Shown here: one piece after another, positions 6,608 to 8,697 of the stretch
Layout: each line of letters begins with the position of its first letter
How positions within the stretch are numbered: position 1 is the first letter of the stretch
From: Bacteroidales bacterium
Lineage (GTDB): Bacteria; Bacteroidota; Bacteroidia; Bacteroidales; P3
Assembly: GCA_900771365.1 (NCBI GenBank)
Contig: CAAGNU010000328.1
Span: 1-8,697, forward strand
Direction: 5' to 3'
Length of the DNA stretch: 8,697 nt
Translations under genes and position numbers: made by a program
Notes under the pieces: model-generated
What the model was told of the DNA's origin: nothing
What the model saw: only the letters and a program-made list of their open reading frames with translations
Database searches by the model: none

Positions 6608-6624
6608 GCGGATTGACAATCTGC
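6608..6624. repeat. REP-like palindrome GCGGATT-GAC-AATCTGC
   Basis: There are two 7-bp arms (6608-6614 and 6618-6624) around a 3-nt loop, with one G·T pair at 6610/6622. It shares the GGATT-N3-AATC core and 3-nt loop with the palindromes at 8588-8610 and 8623-8635, on the other side of the barrel-protein block. Confidence 0.55.
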
Positions 6625-6660
6625 CCGTTGCGGCCCTCGTCAGGCATCCCCAAGAACGGA
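6618..6660. repeat. Imperfect direct repeat, copy 1
   Basis: The segment 6636-6660 (CTCGTCAG..CATCCCCAAGAACGGA) recurs at 6942-6967 with one substitution and one 1-nt indel. Weaker similarity (AATC-NG, GT-NN-CGG) extends the match back to 6618. It begins within the right arm of the 6608-6624 palindrome. It may be a dispersed genomic repeat or a small non-coding element. Confidence 0.6.
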
Positions 6661-6925
6661 AGGGCGTAATTTTTTTGTGGTTGATAAGCCACGTACTACG
6701 TCTTTTCCATAATAATCACATTCTAGCTGGGTTCTATTGACTAAATTCGTGCTTCCTGAATGGGCAGAGCCCGTGTAAACTCATCAGTCGGCAGTATTCG
6801 GGTTGTATGGCTCTAACAACGTAGAGTTTGTTTCAATAGGCAGGCTCTAAAAATTCAACTTATTATTCGTAGGTGTTCGACGGAGAGCCTGGTTAAGCCG
6901 TTTCGCACTTTATTTCAGAATGGAA

Positions 6926-6967
6926 ATCCGATGTAACGGAACTCGTCAGATCATCCCCAAGAACGGA
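6926..6967. repeat. Imperfect direct repeat, copy 2, just past the barrel-protein gene
   Basis: This is the second copy of the repeat at 6618-6660, strongest at 6942-6967. It ends 3 bp from the stop of the minus-strand gene 6971-7570. An inverted AATCCG (6925-6930) and CGGATT (6964-6969) bracket it, so the whole unit could fold with the repeat in the loop. It has no T-run, so it is not an evident terminator. Confidence 0.6.
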
Positions 6968-6970
6968 TTG

Positions 6971-7570
6971 CTATTTTAAACGGACAGAAAAGCAAATATA
7001 GTTAGGTGCCAATTCTGGAAGCGCACTTGGGTTATTCGTAGGGACGCCTTTTGAAATACAAGGCTCATACAACAAAGAGTATCCTACTCGATTATGCCAG
7101 AATGTGATGCTGAAAGGAATGACATAATTGTTGTATCTGGCTGAATGATTACTGTAAAAATAGCCAAACACATCATAGCCGATGCCACCACCAATACTTA
7201 ATTTATCCTTCTGATTAAGATTAAAATAGTATTCCAGACCTAAGGAGAATTTGATTCCTATCGTCGAAATCTCATCATTTGTTATCTCTGCCAGTTCGCG
7301 TCCGATGTAAGGAGACAGTTCCAAGTGATATGCTAAATTATCTATCAAGAATGCGTCCCCTTCATAGGAGAAACCCAATACACCCAAAGATGGATTTTTG
7401 TGCAATTCGTCCCTTTGTGACAAGTAACTTTCCATTGGGGACATATTGCTAGATACTCCCATGAAAAATGTATTAGTAATACCGATAAAATACTTCTCTG
7501 TTTTGATTTGCGCATAGGTCGCTTCACAAAAAAATAGCAAACAAATTAGAGTGATTACTATCTTCTTCAT
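6971..7570 (-). CDS. Secreted protein, predicted outer membrane beta-barrel (family not recognised)
   Basis: The product is 199 aa. The start at 7570 was chosen because it opens with a clean signal peptide (MKKIVITLICLLFFCEATYA, then Q). The frame continues upstream to 7747, but that part overlaps a better small reading frame and has no signal-like start. The mature protein has amphipathic strands separated by turns, such as IGIKFSLGLEYYFNL (104-118), KLSIGGGIGYDVFGYFYS (123-140) and VIPFSITFWHNRVGYSLLYEP (150-170). It ends in YICFSVRLK, a strand-like terminus. The length fits a small barrel of about eight strands. I do not recognise a specific family or substrate. It is the last gene of the A/T-rich block, about 40 bp after the small reading frame at 7611-7806 and about 260 bp after a second barrel-like gene, probably on the same transcript. 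Base composition is clearly more A/T-rich than the receptor gene. Confidence 0.75.
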   Translation of the reverse strand: MKKIVITLICLLFFCEATYAQIKTEKYFIGITNTFFMGVSSNMSPMESYLSQRDELHKNPSLGVLGFSYEGDAFLIDNLAYHLELSPYIGRELAEITNDEISTIGIKFSLGLEYYFNLNQKDKLSIGGGIGYDVFGYFYSNHSARYNNYVIPFSITFWHNRVGYSLLYEPCISKGVPTNNPSALPELAPNYICFSVRLK

Positions 7571-7577
7571 TTTGAAT

Positions 7578-7599
7578 GTTATTAAAATGTTATTAAAAT
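7578..7599. repeat. Short tandem repeat ahead of the barrel-protein start
   Basis: The 11-nt unit TGTTATTAAAA occurs twice in a row (7578-7588 and 7589-7599), immediately upstream of the start at 7570 on the minus strand. It lies in the probable ribosome-loading region of that gene, which in Bacteroidetes is A/T-rich. A change in copy number would alter the leader length by 11 nt. Confidence 0.6.
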
Positions 7600-7610
7600 G
7601 ATTTACTATT

Positions 7611-7806
7611 TCAATTATCTTCAGAGCCATCATTGTCTTCACTATCTGTAGGAGAGACGGTATACCCCCCATCATCATTTTTACAATAAATCGTATCAAT
7701 GGCATCGGTAATGTCCCATATTGGGAATGAACTTCCTGCTTCGCCATAAGCTAATATGGGTAAACACGCTTTACTACCAGATAACAATACGAACGATTTT
7801 TTTCAT
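7611..7806 (-). pseudogene. Small secreted-peptide gene with a frame interruption near its start
   Basis: An ATG at 7806, 21 bp after the upstream gene's stop, begins MKKIVRIVIW and then stops. In the +1 frame, sense runs from just after that ATG to a TGA at 7611-7613. The sense sequence includes ACLPILAYGEAGSSFPIW, then DITDAIDTIYCKNDDGGYTV and the acidic tail SPTDSEDNDGSEDN. The two frames join if the A7 run right after the ATG (7797-7803) loses one A or gains two, giving a 64-aa product. Its N-terminal part would be a weak signal peptide and its C-terminal part an acidic exported peptide. The +1 frame has no ATG of its own; a TTG at 7787 would give 58 aa. It could be a real frameshifted gene, a slippage-controlled gene, a decayed gene or a sequence error. 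No family is recognised. It lies between two barrel-like genes. Confidence 0.45.
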
Positions 7807-7827
7807 TGTTTAATTATAGTTTTAATC

Positions 7828-8538
7828 TTACTCGTTTCTGTGGTCCTTTGTGTTGAAATAATAGTTAAGGCCGACACCTACTCGCGGCTCGGGGTTTGTG
7901 ATACTAGCTCCTTTATTGTTACGGCTAAATGTCATACTCGCATTAAGATTGAACTTTAGATGTTCCCACCCGAAGCGGAACAAAACCGTTGGTTCGATGA
8001 ACGGAGCAGAATGTGTATAAGGGTACTCAACGAACATTGACTCATCGGTCTCAGGATTGTTTAAGACAACAGAATGCTCGACATTGCCATATAGATAGCC
8101 ACCTTTCACACCCAGTGCAACATCGATGTGCGAATTTGCAAGTCCGCACCAACCATAGTCGGCCTGAACAAAATATGATTGATATAGAGCCTCGTATTCG
8201 TCATTCACTTGCCCTCGTTTTCCGTGGCCGATAGATGCACCTGCATAAACTTCAAAAATGTTGTTGGTATTGAGTGGTGTGAACCATCCTGCAGAAAGTT
8301 GTCCACCATAACGTGCTCTGATAGGAAAATCCATTCCTTGAAAAGAGCCCTGAACCCCCCAATGGTTACTGAACGCGTATGCCGCACTGGCAGTAGCCCC
8401 AACGCAATTCAGATCAAAATCAAGTCTTATATCATTTTTCTGCTGAAGCATTGGCATGTCATGATTCACTGGTCCGTATATGCCTCCCTCGGTCATACCC
8501 AGTAGCAGGCTCAGTAAGTAAATGAAAAAATTGTTCAT
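7828..8538 (-). CDS. Predicted outer membrane beta-barrel protein, exported
   Basis: The product is 236 aa. A hydrophobic N-terminus (FFIYLLSLLLGMTEGG, 4-19) acts as export signal. It is followed by YGPVNHDMPMLQQKNDIRLD, like the start of Bacteroidetes lipoprotein-type barrel proteins ('Y.P...nvPlf..kgE'). Those usually carry the lipidated Cys just before this motif. Here the position is Gly19 (codon GGC) and there is no Cys before residue 45, so lipidation is not expected. Later segments alternate polar and hydrophobic residues in barrel fashion: GGQLSAGWFTPL, IFEVYAGASIGHG, HIDVALGVKGGYLYGN, FIEPTVLFRFGWEHLKFNLNASMTF, and the final strand VGVGLNYYF (220-228). The end KDHRNE is a short polar tail. 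The substrate and role are unknown. It is first in the A/T-rich block, followed after 21 bp by the small reading frame. Confidence 0.72.
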   Translation of the reverse strand: MNNFFIYLLSLLLGMTEGGIYGPVNHDMPMLQQKNDIRLDFDLNCVGATASAAYAFSNHWGVQGSFQGMDFPIRARYGGQLSAGWFTPLNTNNIFEVYAGASIGHGKRGQVNDEYEALYQSYFVQADYGWCGLANSHIDVALGVKGGYLYGNVEHSVVLNNPETDESMFVEYPYTHSAPFIEPTVLFRFGWEHLKFNLNASMTFSRNNKGASITNPEPRVGVGLNYYFNTKDHRNE

Positions 8539-8539
8539 A

Positions 8540-8582
8540 TTGAATGTATTTTTAATTTATGATTAACTTTTGAATGTATTTT
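8540..8582. repeat. 13-nt direct repeat in the leader of the 8538 gene
   Basis: TTGAATGTATTTT occurs at 8540-8552 and again at 8570-8582, 30 bp apart. Both lie in the untranslated leader of the minus-strand gene starting at 8538. The copy nearest the gene abuts the start codon. The same TTGAATGT string also abuts the start of the other barrel gene (7572-7579), suggesting a shared leader element or a duplicated start region. Confidence 0.55.
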
Positions 8583-8587
8583 CCGTT

Positions 8588-8610
8588 GCATCGGATTTGC
8601 AATCCGATGC
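8588..8610. repeat. Perfect REP-like palindrome, 10-bp arms
   Basis: GCATCGGATT (8588-8597) and AATCCGATGC (8601-8610) are exact inverted copies around the 3-nt loop TGC. The hairpin would be stable in DNA and RNA. It sits about 50 bp upstream of the 8538 start, in the leader or promoter region. No T-run follows on the minus strand, and on the plus strand it is followed only by a mixed TTCTTACT, so it is not a clear terminator. Confidence 0.75.
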
Positions 8611-8622
8611 TTCTTACTATTA

Positions 8623-8635
8623 GGATTTTCAATCC
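8623..8635. repeat. Short REP-like palindrome GGATT-TTC-AATCC
   Basis: Two 5-bp arms (8623-8627 and 8631-8635) surround a 3-nt loop, 12 bp beyond the stronger palindrome at 8588-8610 and sharing its GGATT/AATCC core. Paired palindromes with a shared core are a feature of REP-type repeats in other bacteria. No REP-associated transposase is visible in this window. Confidence 0.5.
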
Positions 8636-8697
8636 GCAATTCACTAATTCCTAAAATTTCCACAATATAAACATTTATCATATCATTATTCCAAGCA

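Larger units (their letters stand above)
6404..6970. other. 567-bp intergenic stretch: promoter and several repeats, no supported gene
   Basis: I find no credible coding region on either strand. The open stretch on the plus strand at 6459-6740 runs through the tandem repeat and the ptb promoter and has no domain-like sequence. From the ptb side the content is a short A/T-rich leader, the ptb promoter, a two-copy tandem repeat (6488-6564), a small palindrome (6608-6624), and two copies of a ~42-nt direct repeat (6618-6660 and 6926-6967). The part at 6670-6920 shows only a short, uncertain resemblance to the end of the neighbouring barrel gene. The stretch separates two minus-strand transcription units. 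Confidence 0.6.

Noticed and set aside
6633..6677. Plus-strand terminator (GCCCT...AGGGC followed by a T-run)
   Set aside because: The stem is only 5 bp with a 23-nt loop and a spaced T-run, and there is no plus-strand gene to terminate.
6459..6740. 93-codon plus-strand frame in the gene-free stretch
   Set aside because: Its repeated I-P-(V/I)-K-T pattern is simply the tandem DNA repeat translated, and it runs antisense through the ptb promoter.
7571..7747. Longer N-terminus (59 extra residues) for the barrel gene ending at 6971
   Set aside because: It would put a clean signal peptide inside the protein. The same DNA reads more convincingly as the small acidic peptide in another frame.
8661..8697. 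Possible promoter for the 8538 gene (TATATTG with a TTGG about 20 nt upstream)
   Set aside because: The -7 match is poor, and the -33 candidate lies at the very window edge, so it cannot be judged.
1..8697. CRISPR array, tRNA, rRNA, transposase, integrase, toxin-antitoxin or full restriction system
   Set aside because: I looked for regular short repeats, conserved RNA motifs and recombinase signatures and saw none. The HsdR-like gene is a lone N-terminal domain with no hsdM or hsdS.

Overview
The window looks like a piece of a Bacteroidales chromosome, most likely a Prevotella-like genome. The support is a Bacteroidetes-type promoter (TTTG, 21 nt, TATCTTTG), A/T-rich translation starts with no clear Shine-Dalgarno, an outer-membrane receptor of the CarboxypepD_reg-plug-barrel type, and a small ECF sigma/anti-sigma cassette. 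The family assignment is inference from sequence. Every convincing gene lies on the minus strand, so transcription runs from high to low coordinates.

Reading in the direction of transcription: 8697-6600 is a visibly A/T-rich block. It holds two secreted, predicted outer-membrane beta-barrel proteins (7828-8538 and 6971-7570). Between them lies a short reading frame (7611-7806) that encodes a plausible small secreted acidic peptide but needs a frame change near its start. Short GGATT-N3-AATCC palindromes sit on both sides of the block, and imperfect direct repeats lie downstream of it. At 6404-6970 no gene is supported. This stretch carries a 35-nt tandem repeat, two copies of a ~42-nt repeat, and the promoter of the next operon.

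From 6403 to 2000 four genes follow in the same direction: phosphate butyryltransferase (ptb), a one-domain PAS protein, a large TonB-dependent-receptor-like outer-membrane protein, and a small PD-(D/E)xK (HsdR N-terminal-like) protein. The last overlaps the end of the receptor gene by 26 bp, so those two are very probably translationally coupled. The ptb-PAS gap (113 bp) contains a perfect 12-bp inverted repeat, so one transcript for all four is plausible but not certain. No butyrate kinase gene lies beside ptb.

From 1927 to 300 comes a compact regulatory cassette: ECF sigma factor, single-pass membrane anti-sigma candidate without a zinc motif, and a small exported protein resembling DUF4252. 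After a 263-bp untranslated stretch with a Z-DNA-like alternating tract, a strong intrinsic terminator at 4-36 closes the transcript.

The core genes are ordinary for the phylum. The most unusual material is the A/T-rich barrel-peptide-barrel block and its repeats. I see no CRISPR array, tRNA, rRNA, transposase or integrase.
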